The translations under genes were made by a program, and so were the position numbers. From the NCBI RefSeq assembly GCF_011764485.1, contig NZ_AP022848.1, forward strand, positions 4,891,301-4,955,300: 64,000 bases of DNA, given 5' to 3'. Below are positions 11,132-19,730 of this stretch, in pieces; position 1 is the first letter of the stretch; every line of letters starts with the position of its first letter. The DNA is from Bosea sp. ANAM02. Its GTDB lineage: Bacteria; Pseudomonadota; Alphaproteobacteria; Rhizobiales; Beijerinckiaceae. The notes under the pieces are model-generated. The model was not told the origin of the DNA. It did no database searches and saw only the letters and a list, made by a program, of their open reading frames with translations.

Positions 11132-11154
11132 ATCGGCGTCATCGACCAACGCTC

Positions 11155-11245
11155 GTCATGCTCGCCGTTGTGGCGAGCATCCACGTCTTGAGCGCCGTCC
11201 TCGACGCAGGAAGACGTGGATGGCCGGGACAAGCCCGACCATGAC
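11155..11245. repeat. palindromic repeat, family B (GTCATGCTCGCC ... CCCGACCATGAC)
   Basis: A 91-bp element made of two hairpins, TGCTCGCC/GGCGAGCA at the left and TGGCCGGG/CCCGACCA (imperfect) at the right, joined by the inner inverted pair CCACGTCTT/AAGACGTGG. The ends are GTCAT and ATGAC. It lies between the convergent ends of maeB and the small basic protein gene. Sister copies are at 20831, 25535, 44894 and 58367. Confidence 0.85.
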
Positions 11246-11252
11246 GAGGACG

Positions 11253-11555
11253 TCAGGACGCGTTCTTCCTGCGCGTCGCGGCGGCCTTCTTCGCCGAGGC
11301 GGAGCGCTCGGCCTTCGGACGCGCGGCCGAAGCCTCGCCTCCCAACCTGCCGCCGCGCCTTGCCGAGGCGTTGGTGTCCGGCTTGCCCCTGCCGGAGCCG
11401 GACTTGTTGCCGCCGCCGCTATCCTTGTTGACCGTCGCCCAGGCGCGGCGCTCGGCTTCCTCATGCGGCACGCCGCGCTCCTCGTAGCTCTCCTCGATAT
11501 GCTCGGCCTTGCGCTTCTGCTTGTCGGTATAGGCGGATTTGTCTCCACGCGGCAT
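11253..11555 (-). CDS. small basic protein of the family often labelled plasmid stabilization protein
   Basis: 100 aa. The N-terminal 55 residues (KRKAEHIEESYEERGVPHEE then AERRAWATVNK) match a small conserved alphaproteobacterial family that is commonly named plasmid stabilization protein without functional proof. The rest is a low-complexity tail rich in Lys, Arg, Ala and Ser, probably disordered and able to bind nucleic acid. No toxin or antitoxin partner is next to it and nothing in the window is plasmid-like, so the usual name should not be taken as function. Confidence 0.65.
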   Translation of the reverse strand: MPRGDKSAYTDKQKRKAEHIEESYEERGVPHEEAERRAWATVNKDSGGGNKSGSGRGKPDTNASARRGGRLGGEASAARPKAERSASAKKAAATRRKNAS

Positions 11556-11638
11556 CGCGAACCTCCCTACACGGATATGAGCCGGGAACGCCGGACGCCT
11601 CGAGACTGTTCCGGAGCGGGCTGCGCGGCCGTCCGTTC

Positions 11639-13513
11639 ATGTCGAGTTCATTTTCGCCCGATCAGGTTCAAGTCAGAGGAGACCGGAAAACCGGCCCTGG
11701 GGGACCAATCGCAACCGTGCCGACGCCCGACGAGACGCCAGGCGCTAGATCGGACGTGCCTGGAGATCGCCAGGTCGCGCTACGATTCGCGCGGTTGACC
11801 CGTGACTTCTGGCGCGGCGAGACTGCGCGCTGCGCCTGGCTCTGGACGCTGCTGCTGGCGGCAGGCGTCATCCTCACCGTCTTCGCCAATGTCACGGTGA
11901 ACCGCTGGAACGGCTGGTTCTTCGACGCACTGGAGCGCAAGGACGGGCACAGCGCGCTCGTCGCCATGGCGGTGTTCCCGGTGATCGTGCTGGTCGTCGC
12001 CGGGCTCGGCGTCCTCATCCTGAAGTCGCGCGAGACCTTCCAGGTCCACTGGCGGCGCTGGCTCACCGCCAAGCTGGTCGATGGCTGGGTCGGCGACCGG
12101 CGCTTCTTCCGGCTCAGCCTCTCCGGAAAGGAGCCGGCCAACCCGGAATACCGGATCGCCGACGATGTCCGCTGGGCGACGGAGCCGATCGTCGATTTCG
12201 CGATGGGGCTGCTCTCCTCGGTCATCACCATCGTAATGTTCATCGAGATTCTCTGGGAGATCGGCGGCAGCCTGCGCCTGAACTGGGACGGCAGCACGAT
12301 CACCATCCCCGCCTATCTCGTGCTGGCCGCGATCCTCTATGCCGTGATCGTCACCCTGCTGGTCACGGCCGTGGGACGGCGGCTCGCCGGGCTCATCGCC
12401 CAGCGCACGGAGAGCGAGGCAGGACTGCGCTTCGCGCTGATGCGCATCCGCGACCATGGCGAGGCGATCGCGCTCGCCCGCACCGAGACCGGCGAGCGCC
12501 AGGCCGTGGCGCAGAGCCATGGCGTGCTGGTGCTGCGCTGGCTCTCGGTGATCACCCAGCGGGCGCGCCTGACCTGGATCACCAATGGCAGCAGCGCGCT
12601 GGTGCCGGTCGTGCCGCTGCTGCTGGCCGCTCCGAAATATCTCGCCGGCGAGATGACGCTGGGCGGCGTCGTGCAGGTCGCAGCCGCCTTCGTCGCCGTG
12701 CAGAACGCCTGCAACTGGCTGTTCGACAATTTCATGCGCATCGCCGAATGGCTCGCGGCCGCAAGGCGAGTCAACGAGCTCGCCGACGCGCTGGAAGAGG
12801 TCGAGCAGGAGCCGCCGGCGCAGGGCCTCGCGATCGAGGACGGCCCGCATGACAGCCTGCGGCTGGAGGCGGTGACGCTGCATGACGGCGCCGGCCACGC
12901 GCTTGCGGCCGATATCGACTTCGTGCTGCCGGCGGGAGCCGTGCTCCATGTCACCGGCGATGCCGGCTTCGCCAAGAACGCGTTGATGCAGGCGGTCGTC
13001 GGGCTCTGGCAGCAGGGTGAGGGCACGATCGTGCTGCCGCGCGGCGCGCGCGTCGCCACCGTGCCCCAGCATCTGCAACTGCCGGGGATCGGCCTGCGCC
13101 ATCTCCTCCTGAGCGACCGGCCGCGGCCCGCGCCGGAAATCGCCGCGACCTTGCGCCGCTACGGCCTCTCGACCCTGACCGCGCGGCTCGACGGCGAGGA
13201 GGACTGGAACCGGAGCCTGACCCGGGCCGAGCGGCAGCGGCTCGCGCTCGCCCGGGCCGAGCTGGCCGATCCCGCGATCGTCCTGCTCGACGAGGCGACG
13301 AGCGCGCTCGAGACCGAGGCGGCGCTGGAAGTCCTGACCGAGCTGCGCGCTGCCCTGCCGCGCGCGATCGTCATCGCCTTCGGCCAGAGTCCGGGCCTGG
13401 CGGAAAGCGCCAGCCACCGGATCGTGCTGCGCCGGATCAGGGGCGTCGCCGCAATCGTCGAGCGCGAGGGCTTCGCCGAGCCCCGCATCGCCGCGACCAG
13501 CGAAGCCCGCTGA
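11639..13513 (+). CDS. SbmA/BacA-like ABC transporter, membrane domain fused to a degenerate ATPase domain
   Basis: 624 aa. An ABC_membrane_2 (SbmA/BacA/YddA) domain fills about residues 50-390, with the family motif VNRWNGWFFDALERKD and six predicted membrane helices. The C-terminal nucleotide-binding domain (about 410-600) has a normal Walker B (VLLDEATSALE) but altered other motifs. Walker A reads GDAGFAKN (440-447), with the Lys kept and the Ser/Thr replaced by Asn. The signature is LTRAE instead of LS-GE, and the switch-His position reads FGQSP. This may be an ATPase-weak or ATPase-dead transporter. The substrate is unknown; relatives carry peptides, vitamin B12 or similar molecules. The family and fusion are clear, the loss of activity is inferred. 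Confidence 0.85.
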   Translation: MSSSFSPDQVQVRGDRKTGPGGPIATVPTPDETPGARSDVPGDRQVALRFARLTRDFWRGETARCAWLWTLLLAAGVILTVFANVTVNRWNGWFFDALERKDGHSALVAMAVFPVIVLVVAGLGVLILKSRETFQVHWRRWLTAKLVDGWVGDRRFFRLSLSGKEPANPEYRIADDVRWATEPIVDFAMGLLSSVITIVMFIEILWEIGGSLRLNWDGSTITIPAYLVLAAILYAVIVTLLVTAVGRRLAGLIAQRTESEAGLRFALMRIRDHGEAIALARTETGERQAVAQSHGVLVLRWLSVITQRARLTWITNGSSALVPVVPLLLAAPKYLAGEMTLGGVVQVAAAFVAVQNACNWLFDNFMRIAEWLAAARRVNELADALEEVEQEPPAQGLAIEDGPHDSLRLEAVTLHDGAGHALAADIDFVLPAGAVLHVTGDAGFAKNALMQAVVGLWQQGEGTIVLPRGARVATVPQHLQLPGIGLRHLLLSDRPRPAPEIAATLRRYGLSTLTARLDGEEDWNRSLTRAERQRLALARAELADPAIVLLDEATSALETEAALEVLTELRAALPRAIVIAFGQSPGLAESASHRIVLRRIRGVAAIVEREGFAEPRIAATSEAR

Positions 13514-13556
13514 CCGGCATCACAACGAGAAAGCCCGTTCGGAGAGGAGAAACACC

Positions 13557-14123
13557 GTGAAAATGAATATCTGGGATGCGTTTTGGGGCCTGGAGATCGA
13601 GCAATGCCCCTGCGACGTGCATTTCGTCGAATGGCTGGAGCAGGAGAAGCTCCGCGGCAAGCGCATCTATCATTTCGGCACTGGCGGGCATCACTATGTC
13701 GGCCTGCGCTGCGCCGAGCCGCATCTCGACAACACGGTGCTGGGCATCACCGCCTCGCCGCAGGAATACGAGTCCTTCATCAAGCTCGCGACCGACAACC
13801 CGAACGTCACCAAGACCTACAGCGCCTATTTCGGCGATATCTACACCAGCAATGCCCGCCTGCTGCCGTGCTTCGACATCGTGACGCTGTTCCATAGCGG
13901 CGAGTTCCGCGGCGAGGCCAACGACGCCTATGGCGCGCTGACCGACCGCGAGGTGATGGATCTCTTCACCGCGCAGACCGACAAAGGCGGCCATATCCTG
14001 TTCTACAGGGGCTCCTATGCCTATGACGTGGCCGAGCGGCTGATCCCGGACTGGATGAAGGCGATGCCGGTCGAGGAGGTCGAGGGCTTCAAGACGCTGC
14101 GGATTTTCCGCAAGACGGCCTGA
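13557..14123 (+). CDS. conserved hypothetical protein, possibly methyltransferase-like fold
   Basis: 188 aa. A GTG at 13557 is chosen because GGAGAGGAG ends seven bases before it; the in-frame ATG two codons later is too far. An early glycine motif (RIYHFGTGGHHYVG, about residues 34-47) followed by alternating hydrophobic segments, with an FDIVTLFHSGEF segment near 105, resembles the Rossmann layout of class I SAM-dependent methyltransferases, but the motif is not canonical. It contains two Cys in CPC near residue 16. It follows the ABC transporter by 43 bp on the same strand and may be co-transcribed. The function is unknown. Confidence 0.55.
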   Translation: MKMNIWDAFWGLEIEQCPCDVHFVEWLEQEKLRGKRIYHFGTGGHHYVGLRCAEPHLDNTVLGITASPQEYESFIKLATDNPNVTKTYSAYFGDIYTSNARLLPCFDIVTLFHSGEFRGEANDAYGALTDREVMDLFTAQTDKGGHILFYRGSYAYDVAERLIPDWMKAMPVEEVEGFKTLRIFRKTA

Positions 14124-14285
14124 ACCTCTTCCCGCTGCACCTGAAACCGGGTTCCCTCATGCGGCCTATTCGCCGCAACGGCTTGTGCATTGCCGCCGAG
14201 GCGCTATCTGTCGGACGGGGCTCGCCCGAGCCCTGCCCGCCACCGCGCCGCCGCATCCCGCAGCGGCGCGCAACCCCGAGAGCGC

Positions 14286-15260
14286 ATGTCCTTCGGCCAG
14301 CATGAGCCCGGAATGCTTCCGCGCAAGCGCAGTCGCTGGTGGTGGCTCGGTCCGCTGGCGAGCATCGCCATCTTCGGCGCCTCGCTGGTCGTGCTCTGGC
14401 ACATCATCAGCGGGATGGAGCCCGGCCAGCTCGCCGGCGCCTTCGAGAATGCCAGCCTGCGCCAGCTCGGCCTCGCCGTCGCCTTCACCGCGCTGAGCTA
14501 CGTCCTGCTCACCGGCTACGATGCGCTGGCCCTGCGCCGGCTCGGCCTCTCGATCCCCTATCGCACGACCGCGCTCGCCTCCTTCACCAGCTATTCCGTC
14601 TCGTTCACGCTCGGTTTCCCGATCGTGACGGGGGGCACCGTGCGCTACTGGATCTATTCGCCGAAGGGCGTCAGGGCCTCGGAGGTCGCGAGCCTGACCG
14701 TGATCGCAGGCATCACCTTCTGGCTGGGGCTGGGCGCCATCCTCTGCGCCAGCCTGATCTATGCCTCCGACGCTGTCGCCATGCTGGCGCGGACCACGCC
14801 GCTCGTCGTCCAGGTCGTCGGCGGGCTCGTGGGCCTCGGCATCATCGGCTATCTCGCCTGGATCGCGACCGACGATCGTACGATCCGCGTGCGCGGCTGG
14901 AACCTCCATCTGCCGGGCCTCGGCACGACGCTCGGCCAGATGGCGCTCGGCGCCTGCGAGGTCAGCGCGGCCGCCGCCGTGCTCTTCGTGCTGCTGCCCG
15001 GCGGCTATGGCCTGGAATACCCGACTTTCCTCGCCGCCTATATCTTCGCCTGCCTGATCGGCATCGCCAGCCATGCCCCGGGCGGGCTCGGCGTGTTCGA
15101 GGCGACGATGCTGGTCGCGCTCAACCGCTTCCCCTACGAGCAGGTTCTGGGCGCGCTGCTGATCTTCCGGGTGGTCTATTACATCCTGCCTTTCATCCTG
15201 GCGCTGGTGCTGCTGGCGCTGAACGAGATGATCCGCCGCATCCGCCGCCACGAGACTTAG
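14286..15260 (+). CDS. lysylphosphatidylglycerol synthase TM-domain / UPF0104 family membrane protein
   Basis: 324 aa from the ATG at 14286 (reading MSFGQHEPG); a longer upstream frame lacks coding character. About eight membrane helices, with the family marks SYVLLTGYDALALRRLG, the glycine-rich GFPIVTGGTVRYW and SHAPGGLGVFE near residue 270. This is the membrane flippase-like domain of MprF/YbhN proteins without the lysyl-transferase domain. Such proteins are thought to act in lipid translocation, but a specific role is unproven here. The gene stands alone between the hypothetical gene and a convergent tail-anchored protein gene. Confidence 0.85.
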   Translation: MSFGQHEPGMLPRKRSRWWWLGPLASIAIFGASLVVLWHIISGMEPGQLAGAFENASLRQLGLAVAFTALSYVLLTGYDALALRRLGLSIPYRTTALASFTSYSVSFTLGFPIVTGGTVRYWIYSPKGVRASEVASLTVIAGITFWLGLGAILCASLIYASDAVAMLARTTPLVVQVVGGLVGLGIIGYLAWIATDDRTIRVRGWNLHLPGLGTTLGQMALGACEVSAAAAVLFVLLPGGYGLEYPTFLAAYIFACLIGIASHAPGGLGVFEATMLVALNRFPYEQVLGALLIFRVVYYILPFILALVLLALNEMIRRIRRHET

Positions 15261-15292
15261 GCGATTGCCGGCATAGCTCTGGCTAACCCCTT

Positions 15293-15331
15293 GTTATTCG
15301 GGTTCGCGCCTTCGGCGCGGCCCGGAATGAC
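15293..15331. repeat. solo half of a palindromic repeat
   Basis: A single hairpin (TTCGCGCC/GGCGCGGC core) that begins GTTATTCGGG and ends CCGGAATGAC, matching one arm of the family D-type element at 25471-25695. The partner arm is missing. It sits in the 127-bp gap between two convergent genes. Confidence 0.55.
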
Positions 15332-15387
15332 AAGCGTTTCGCTCGAAGCCGCTCCGATCAAACGGCGGCGGCACCCGCGCCCGGCGC

Positions 15388-16137
15388 TCATTTCATCGCG
15401 ACGATGATGAGCAGGAAGGCCAGCATCAGCAGGAGCAGGCGGAAGCTTCCGTTGATCCGGCGCAGTTCATCGGCGGCGCCCTCCTCCCAATCCTCCTCGG
15501 CCTGCTGGGCGGGCGCCGGCACGGGATCGGGCGCCGGCACGGTCCCGACGACCGTCTGAAGCGGGCGCGGACCCCATTCAATACTCTCGATGAAGCCGCG
15601 CGCGGGTTGGCTGGAGCGGCCGTCGGTATCGAGGCCGAGATACCAATCGAGCGGCTCGCCGCCCGGGCGGACGCGATCCTCCTCGCGAATCCACAGGCTG
15701 GTGGTGGCGCTCAGCGAAATGTCATGCGCAAGACCGGAAAGAAGGTCCGCCTTGAGCGCCTCGAACACGGCCGGCGCCAGGAACGCTTCGGCGAATGGCA
15801 GCGCCTCGCCGGCCTCGTCGCGATACCCGAGCAGCAGGAGGAGGCGCGGCTGCTCGCCAGCCTGCGAGAGCGGGCGCAAGGTCAGTCCGATCGTGCCGGC
15901 CTCGCCCTCGAATCCGGCGCGGCGCAAGCCGCCATCGACGACCATCGCCTCGGCGAGGAAGCGCCGGTCGTCCTCCAGCCGGCCGTCGCGGCTCTCAAAG
16001 CCGCCGACAAAGCGCAGGCCCGAAGCCGAGAGGCGGAAACGCCGGGCCGCATCCTGCACGTAACGGGTCGACAGGCCTTCGATCGCCATCCGCCCGTCAT
16101 TGACGGAAACGCTGCGCGCCACGCGTGATTCGTCCAT
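15388..16137 (-). CDS. hypothetical protein with C-terminal membrane anchor
   Basis: 249 aa with no family I recognise. It has no signal peptide. The soluble part has mixed strand/helix character, and a Pro/Ala-rich linker (PAPDPVPAPAQQAEEDWEEG, about 200-220) leads to one hydrophobic helix at the very C-terminus (LLLLMLAFLLIIVAMK), so it looks like a tail-anchored cytosolic protein. Its codon use looks like that of its neighbours. The role is unknown. Confidence 0.6.
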   Translation of the reverse strand: MDESRVARSVSVNDGRMAIEGLSTRYVQDAARRFRLSASGLRFVGGFESRDGRLEDDRRFLAEAMVVDGGLRRAGFEGEAGTIGLTLRPLSQAGEQPRLLLLLGYRDEAGEALPFAEAFLAPAVFEALKADLLSGLAHDISLSATTSLWIREEDRVRPGGEPLDWYLGLDTDGRSSQPARGFIESIEWGPRPLQTVVGTVPAPDPVPAPAQQAEEDWEEGAADELRRINGSFRLLLLMLAFLLIIVAMK

Positions 16138-16265
16138 ATCCTCGTCCTGTTTCGCAGCGACGATAGCAGGTCGGGCAAGCTGCGTCAGGCAAGGAGGCTC
16201 CTGACAGCGTCACGTCGATGCCGCAGGATAAGGGCATCCTCGGCCGATCAAGGAGGCAGACGACG

Positions 16266-16901
16266 ATGGCAGACGAACTCGTGCTCTACACCAACCCGAT
16301 GTCGCGCGGGCGCATCGCCCGCTGGATGATGGAGGAGATCGGCCAGCCCTACCGCGCCGAGATCGTCGGCTTCGGCGCCCCGATGAAGAGCGCGGCCTAC
16401 ACGGCGATCAATCCGATGGGCAAGGTGCCGGCGCTGGTCCATGGCGATACCGTCGTCACCGAATGCGCCGCGATCTGCGCCTATATGGCCGATGCCTTCC
16501 CACGGGCCGGGCTCGCGCCCGAGCCGGGCAGCCGTTTGCGCGGCCCCTATTACCGCTGGCTGTTCTTCACCGCCGGCCCGGTCGAGGCTGCCGTCAGCCA
16601 CAAGGCCTTCGGCATGGAAGTGCCGGCCGACCGGGCGCGCTCCATCGGCTACGGCACCTATGCCGACGCGATGGACACGCTCGAATACGCTGTGACCCGC
16701 GGCGAGTTCCTCGCCGGAGACCGTTTCAGCGCCGCCGATGTCTATGTCGGGTCCCAGGTGCTGTGGGGTCTCCAGTTCGGCACGATCGAGAAGCGGCCGG
16801 CCTTCGAGAGCTATGGGGCCCGGCTCGCCGCGCGGTCCGCGGCACGCCGCGCCGCCGAGATCGACGACGCGCTGATGGCCGAAATGCAGAAGCAGGGATG
16901 A
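16266..16901 (+). CDS. glutathione S-transferase family protein
   Basis: 211 aa from the ATG at 16266, which has AGGAGG eleven bases upstream; an upstream in-frame start at 16218 has no such site. The N-terminal thioredoxin-like domain (1-80) contains YTNPMSRGRIARWMMEE and the cis-Pro region NPMGKVPALVHG with the following TECAAICAYMA (glutathione gamma-Glu contact). The C-terminal helical domain contains the N-capping box region FSAADVYVGS. It probably conjugates or reduces with glutathione in the cytosol. The substrate cannot be told. Confidence 0.9.
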   Translation: MADELVLYTNPMSRGRIARWMMEEIGQPYRAEIVGFGAPMKSAAYTAINPMGKVPALVHGDTVVTECAAICAYMADAFPRAGLAPEPGSRLRGPYYRWLFFTAGPVEAAVSHKAFGMEVPADRARSIGYGTYADAMDTLEYAVTRGEFLAGDRFSAADVYVGSQVLWGLQFGTIEKRPAFESYGARLAARSAARRAAEIDDALMAEMQKQG

Positions 16902-17062
16902 GGCCCACCGCATGTGCCGGGAAACGCGCCCCGCGCATGGCACATGGCCGATTGGACCGGTTGCCGCGCGCAACCGGCAGAGCTAATCCTGCTGGCAGAA
17001 TCTTGCCCGCGCTGCCGGATGACCGCAGCCGCCGGGTCTCGCCAGCCAGTTTCGCGATCGCC

Positions 17063-18301
17063 ATGAACGACATGTCCGCCATTGCCCGGCCGCGCCACGG
17101 CATGGGCTTCTACCCCTTCGTGGGCCTGACAGCCGCGCTGATGGCGACGAATGCGCTCGCCATCGATTCGATGCTGCCGGCCCTGCCGCAGATGGCCGAG
17201 GCGCTCGGCATCGCCGAGGCCAACCAGCGGCAATGGATCATTACCGCCTATCTGCTCGGCTTCGGCGTCTCGCAGATCTTCTACGGCACGATCTCCGATC
17301 GCTATGGCCGGCGCCCGGTGCTGCTCACGGGCCTTGCGATCTACGTCGTCGCCAGCATCGCCGCCGCCTTCGCCGGCTCGTTCGAGGCCATGATGGCGGC
17401 GCGCGTGCTGCAGGGCGTCGGAGCGGCGGCGACCCGCGTGCTCGTCGTCTCGATCGTGCGCGACTGCTATTCCGGCCGCGAGATGGCGCGCGTCATGTCG
17501 CTGGCCATGATCGTCTTCCTGGCCGTGCCGATCCTGGCGCCATCGATCGGCCAGGCGATCCTCTGGGTCGCGCCCTGGCGCTGGATCTTCGGCGTGCTGA
17601 CCAGCTTCGGCGCCGTCGTCATGATCTGGGCCCTGCTCAAGCTGCCCGAAACGCAACGCCCGGAGGACCGCAAGCCGATCGAGCCGGCAAGCGTGCTGGC
17701 TTCGTTCCGGACGACGCTGACCAGCCGCATCGGCGTCGGCTACATGCTGGCCATGGCCTTCGTACTCGGCGGACTGTTCGGCTTCATCAACTCGGCGCAG
17801 CAGGTCTTCGTCGACGTCTTCAAGGCGCCGGAGCTGTTCACCACCATCTTCGCGCTGATCGCGATGTTCATGGCGGCGTCCTCCCTGCTGAACTCGCGCA
17901 TCGTCGGCAAGCTCGGCATGCGCCGCGTCTCGCATGGCGCCCTGCTCGGCTATATCGCGCTGACCGGCCTCCATGCGCTGGTCGCGCTGGCGGGCCATGA
18001 ATCGCTCTGGAGCTTCGCGATCCTGCAGGGCGGGGCGATGTTCTGCTTCGGGCTGATCGGTCCGAATTTCGGGGCGATGGCGATGGAGCCGCTCGGTCAT
18101 GTCGCCGGCACCGCCTCTTCGGTGCAGGGCTTCGTCACCACGGTGATCGGCGCGCTGCTCGGCTTCTATATCGGGCAGCATTTCAACGGCACGGTCGTGC
18201 CGCTGACGCTCGGCTTCGCGCTCTGCGGCATCGCGGCGCTCATCGTCGTGCTGATCGTGGAAAGAGGCCGGCTGTTCCATCCGGCGCCGGGCCGGGCCTG
18301 A
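17063..18301 (+). CDS. MFS drug-resistance transporter, Bcr/CflA type
   Basis: 412 aa starting at MNDMSAIARP (17063); the frame is open much further upstream but overlaps the GST gene there. Twelve membrane helices. Helix 1 has NALAIDSMLPALP, typical of Bcr/CflA and related 12-TM drug:H+ antiporters. The loop 2-3 motif is GTISDRYGRRPVLL, and motif C-like glycines are in helix 5 (VPILAPSIGQ). It exports toxic compounds using the proton gradient; the substrate is unknown. A GC-rich hairpin (CCGGTTGC/GCAACCGG, near 16957-16977) lies upstream and may end the GST transcript. Confidence 0.88.
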   Translation: MNDMSAIARPRHGMGFYPFVGLTAALMATNALAIDSMLPALPQMAEALGIAEANQRQWIITAYLLGFGVSQIFYGTISDRYGRRPVLLTGLAIYVVASIAAAFAGSFEAMMAARVLQGVGAAATRVLVVSIVRDCYSGREMARVMSLAMIVFLAVPILAPSIGQAILWVAPWRWIFGVLTSFGAVVMIWALLKLPETQRPEDRKPIEPASVLASFRTTLTSRIGVGYMLAMAFVLGGLFGFINSAQQVFVDVFKAPELFTTIFALIAMFMAASSLLNSRIVGKLGMRRVSHGALLGYIALTGLHALVALAGHESLWSFAILQGGAMFCFGLIGPNFGAMAMEPLGHVAGTASSVQGFVTTVIGALLGFYIGQHFNGTVVPLTLGFALCGIAALIVVLIVERGRLFHPAPGRA

Positions 18302-18326
18302 GAGTCCGGCAAAAAATCCCCTGAGC

Positions 18327-18442
18327 CCTCATCCTGAGGAGCCATTTCGCCAGAAATGGCATCTCGAATGATGCTCCCGGAGGCTCCGGAACCATCGGAC
18401 CCTCCTTCGAGACGCCGCGTTCCGCGGCTCCTCAGGGTGAGG
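18327..18442. repeat. palindromic repeat, family A (CCTCATCCTGAGG ... CTCAGGGTGAGG)
   Basis: A 116-bp element. Each end is itself a small palindrome (CCTCATCCTGAGG), and the inner segments TCTCGAA/TTCGAGA also pair. It lies in the 304-bp gene-free stretch (18302-18605) between the MFS gene and the end of cspA. The remainder of that stretch holds only the hairpin described at 18561. Other copies are at 19731, 46889 and 51087. Confidence 0.85.
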
Positions 18443-18560
18443 GCTGGAGTTTCAGCTCGAATTCCGAAGGCGCCTTGCCCTCACACCGCCGCCTGAGGCG
18501 ACGGGCATGCCTGGAATCCGCCCTCGGCCCCATCGAGACCGAAAGCGGCCCGCCTAGGCT

Positions 18561-18588
18561 CGGGAAGGGCGCCGCCATCGCCTTCCCG
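18561..18588 (-). terminator. hairpin after cspA, possible terminator
   Basis: CGGGAAGG and CCTTCCCG form an 8-bp stem 17 bp beyond the cspA stop on the minus strand. No U-run follows, so it may only protect the mRNA 3' end. Confidence 0.3.
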
Positions 18589-18605
18589 CGGAACGCATCA
18601 CGCGC

Positions 18606-18815
18606 TCAGGTCGTCTGCAGGTTGACGGCCGAGTTCTTCCCGGTCTTGCGATCCGGCTCGAGATCGTAGCTGATCTTCTGCCCCTCGTTCAGGCCACGCA
18701 GGCCGGCCCGCGTCACCGCGCTGATATGGACGAAGACGTCATTGCCGCCGCCATCAGGGGTGATGAAGCCGTAACCCTTGGTCTCGTTGAACCATTTCAC
18801 GGTTCCCGTACTCAC
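18606..18815 (-). CDS. cspA: cold-shock protein, CspA family
   Basis: 69 aa from a GTG start at 18815, the classical length of a single cold-shock domain. RNP1 is KGYGFITPD and RNP2 is VFVHISAV, the two nucleic-acid-binding strands. It acts as an RNA chaperone in the cytosol. The Shine-Dalgarno GGAAGGA lies upstream. Directly before the GTG there is an ATG whose next codon is TGA (ATGTGA, overlapping the GTG), a minimal start-stop unit that may lower or regulate initiation. A sigma70-like promoter is proposed at 18858-18887, which gives a short leader. It could be any of several paralogous csp genes; the gene symbol is generic. Confidence 0.9.
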   Translation of the reverse strand: MSTGTVKWFNETKGYGFITPDGGGNDVFVHISAVTRAGLRGLNEGQKISYDLEPDRKTGKNSAVNLQTT

Positions 18816-18857
18816 ATGCCGTTCCTTCCATAGGCTCGCCGGTTCCCCCGGCGGGGC

Positions 18858-18887
18858 AGTGTAAGGAGCAAATCGTCTCCCTTGCAA
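18858..18887 (-). promoter_or_regulatory. candidate sigma70 promoter of cspA
   Basis: On the minus strand TTGCAA (18887-18882) and TACACT (18863-18858) are separated by 18 bp, about 40 bp upstream of the GTG start. This was found by eye and no start site has been mapped. Confidence 0.4.
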
Positions 18888-19031
18888 CGACGCGCCGCAC
18901 AACCCGTGACGCGCTTGCGAAAAGCGTGCCGCAATGTCTCCCGCGCAGGCCCGCCGCCGACGCAAGCCGCTTGCGGTCCGGACGCCGCTCGCTCATGAAC
19001 GGCGCAAGCCTGTGAGCGAGGGAGCAATACG

Positions 19032-19718
19032 ATGAGCAATTATGTGATCGACCCGCCTGCCGTGACGGCTGTTCCGGTCGCGGGTGGCGGCTCCTTTCCG
19101 GTTCGCCGCGTGTTCTGCGTCGGCCGCAACTACGCCGAGCATGCCCGCGAGATGGGCGGCGATCCCGACCGCGAGGAGCCGTTCTTCTTCACCAAGCCGG
19201 CCGACGCTCTGCTGATCAACGGCGCCGACATGCCCTATCCGAGCAAGACCGCCGATCTACATCACGAGATGGAACTCGTCGTCGCCATCGGCTCGGGCGG
19301 CAGGGACATTCCGGAATCCGAGGCGCTGGCCCATGTCTACGGCTATGCCGCCGGCCTCGACATGACCCGCCGCGACCTGCAGAACGTCGCGAAGAAGACC
19401 GGGCGCCCGTGGGACATGTCCAAGGGCTTCGACCTGTCCGGCCCGATCGGCGAAATCGTCCCGGCGAGCCATGCCGGCCATCCCAGCGCCGGCAAGATCG
19501 AGCTCACCGTCAACGGCGTCGTGCGCCAGAGTTCCGACCTCGCCAAGCAGATCTGGAATGTCGAGGAGACGATCGCCTATCTCTCCGGCCTCGTGGAGCT
19601 GAAGCCGGGCGACCTGATCTTCACCGGCACGCCCGAGGGCGTTGCCGCCGTGAGCAGGGGCGACGTGCTCGAAGGCGAGATCGCCGGCGTGGGCACCGTC
19701 CGCACCCGCATCGCCTGA
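19032..19718 (+). CDS. fumarylacetoacetate hydrolase family protein
   Basis: 228 aa, the short single-domain FAH type (FAHD1/YcgM-like). Metal-binding acidic residues are seen in HHEMELVVAIG, and the FAH core motifs GYAAGLDMTRRDLQ and GDLIFTGTPEGV are present. Members hydrolyse or decarboxylate beta-diketo acids in aromatic or sugar-acid catabolism, for example acylpyruvate hydrolysis. The DHDPS-family gene 170 bp downstream could form a pathway with it, although a family A repeat separates the two. The exact substrate is unknown. Confidence 0.88.
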   Translation: MSNYVIDPPAVTAVPVAGGGSFPVRRVFCVGRNYAEHAREMGGDPDREEPFFFTKPADALLINGADMPYPSKTADLHHEMELVVAIGSGGRDIPESEALAHVYGYAAGLDMTRRDLQNVAKKTGRPWDMSKGFDLSGPIGEIVPASHAGHPSAGKIELTVNGVVRQSSDLAKQIWNVEETIAYLSGLVELKPGDLIFTGTPEGVAAVSRGDVLEGEIAGVGTVRTRIA

Positions 19719-19730
19719 AGCCTTCCCAGC

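Noticed and set aside
8744..11149. 801-codon open frame on the minus strand opposite maeB
   Set aside because: Antisense shadow of maeB. The protein is a His/Arg/Asp-rich mirror of the malic enzyme codons and has no ribosome site.
11253..11555. Plasmid-derived or addiction-module region around the small basic protein
   Set aside because: The usual family name mentions plasmid stabilization, but no partner gene, replication gene or change in base composition is visible.
16463..17062. 200-codon upstream extension of the MFS transporter frame
   Set aside because: It overlaps the GST gene in another frame and is Arg-rich; the first transporter helix starts shortly after the ATG at 17063.
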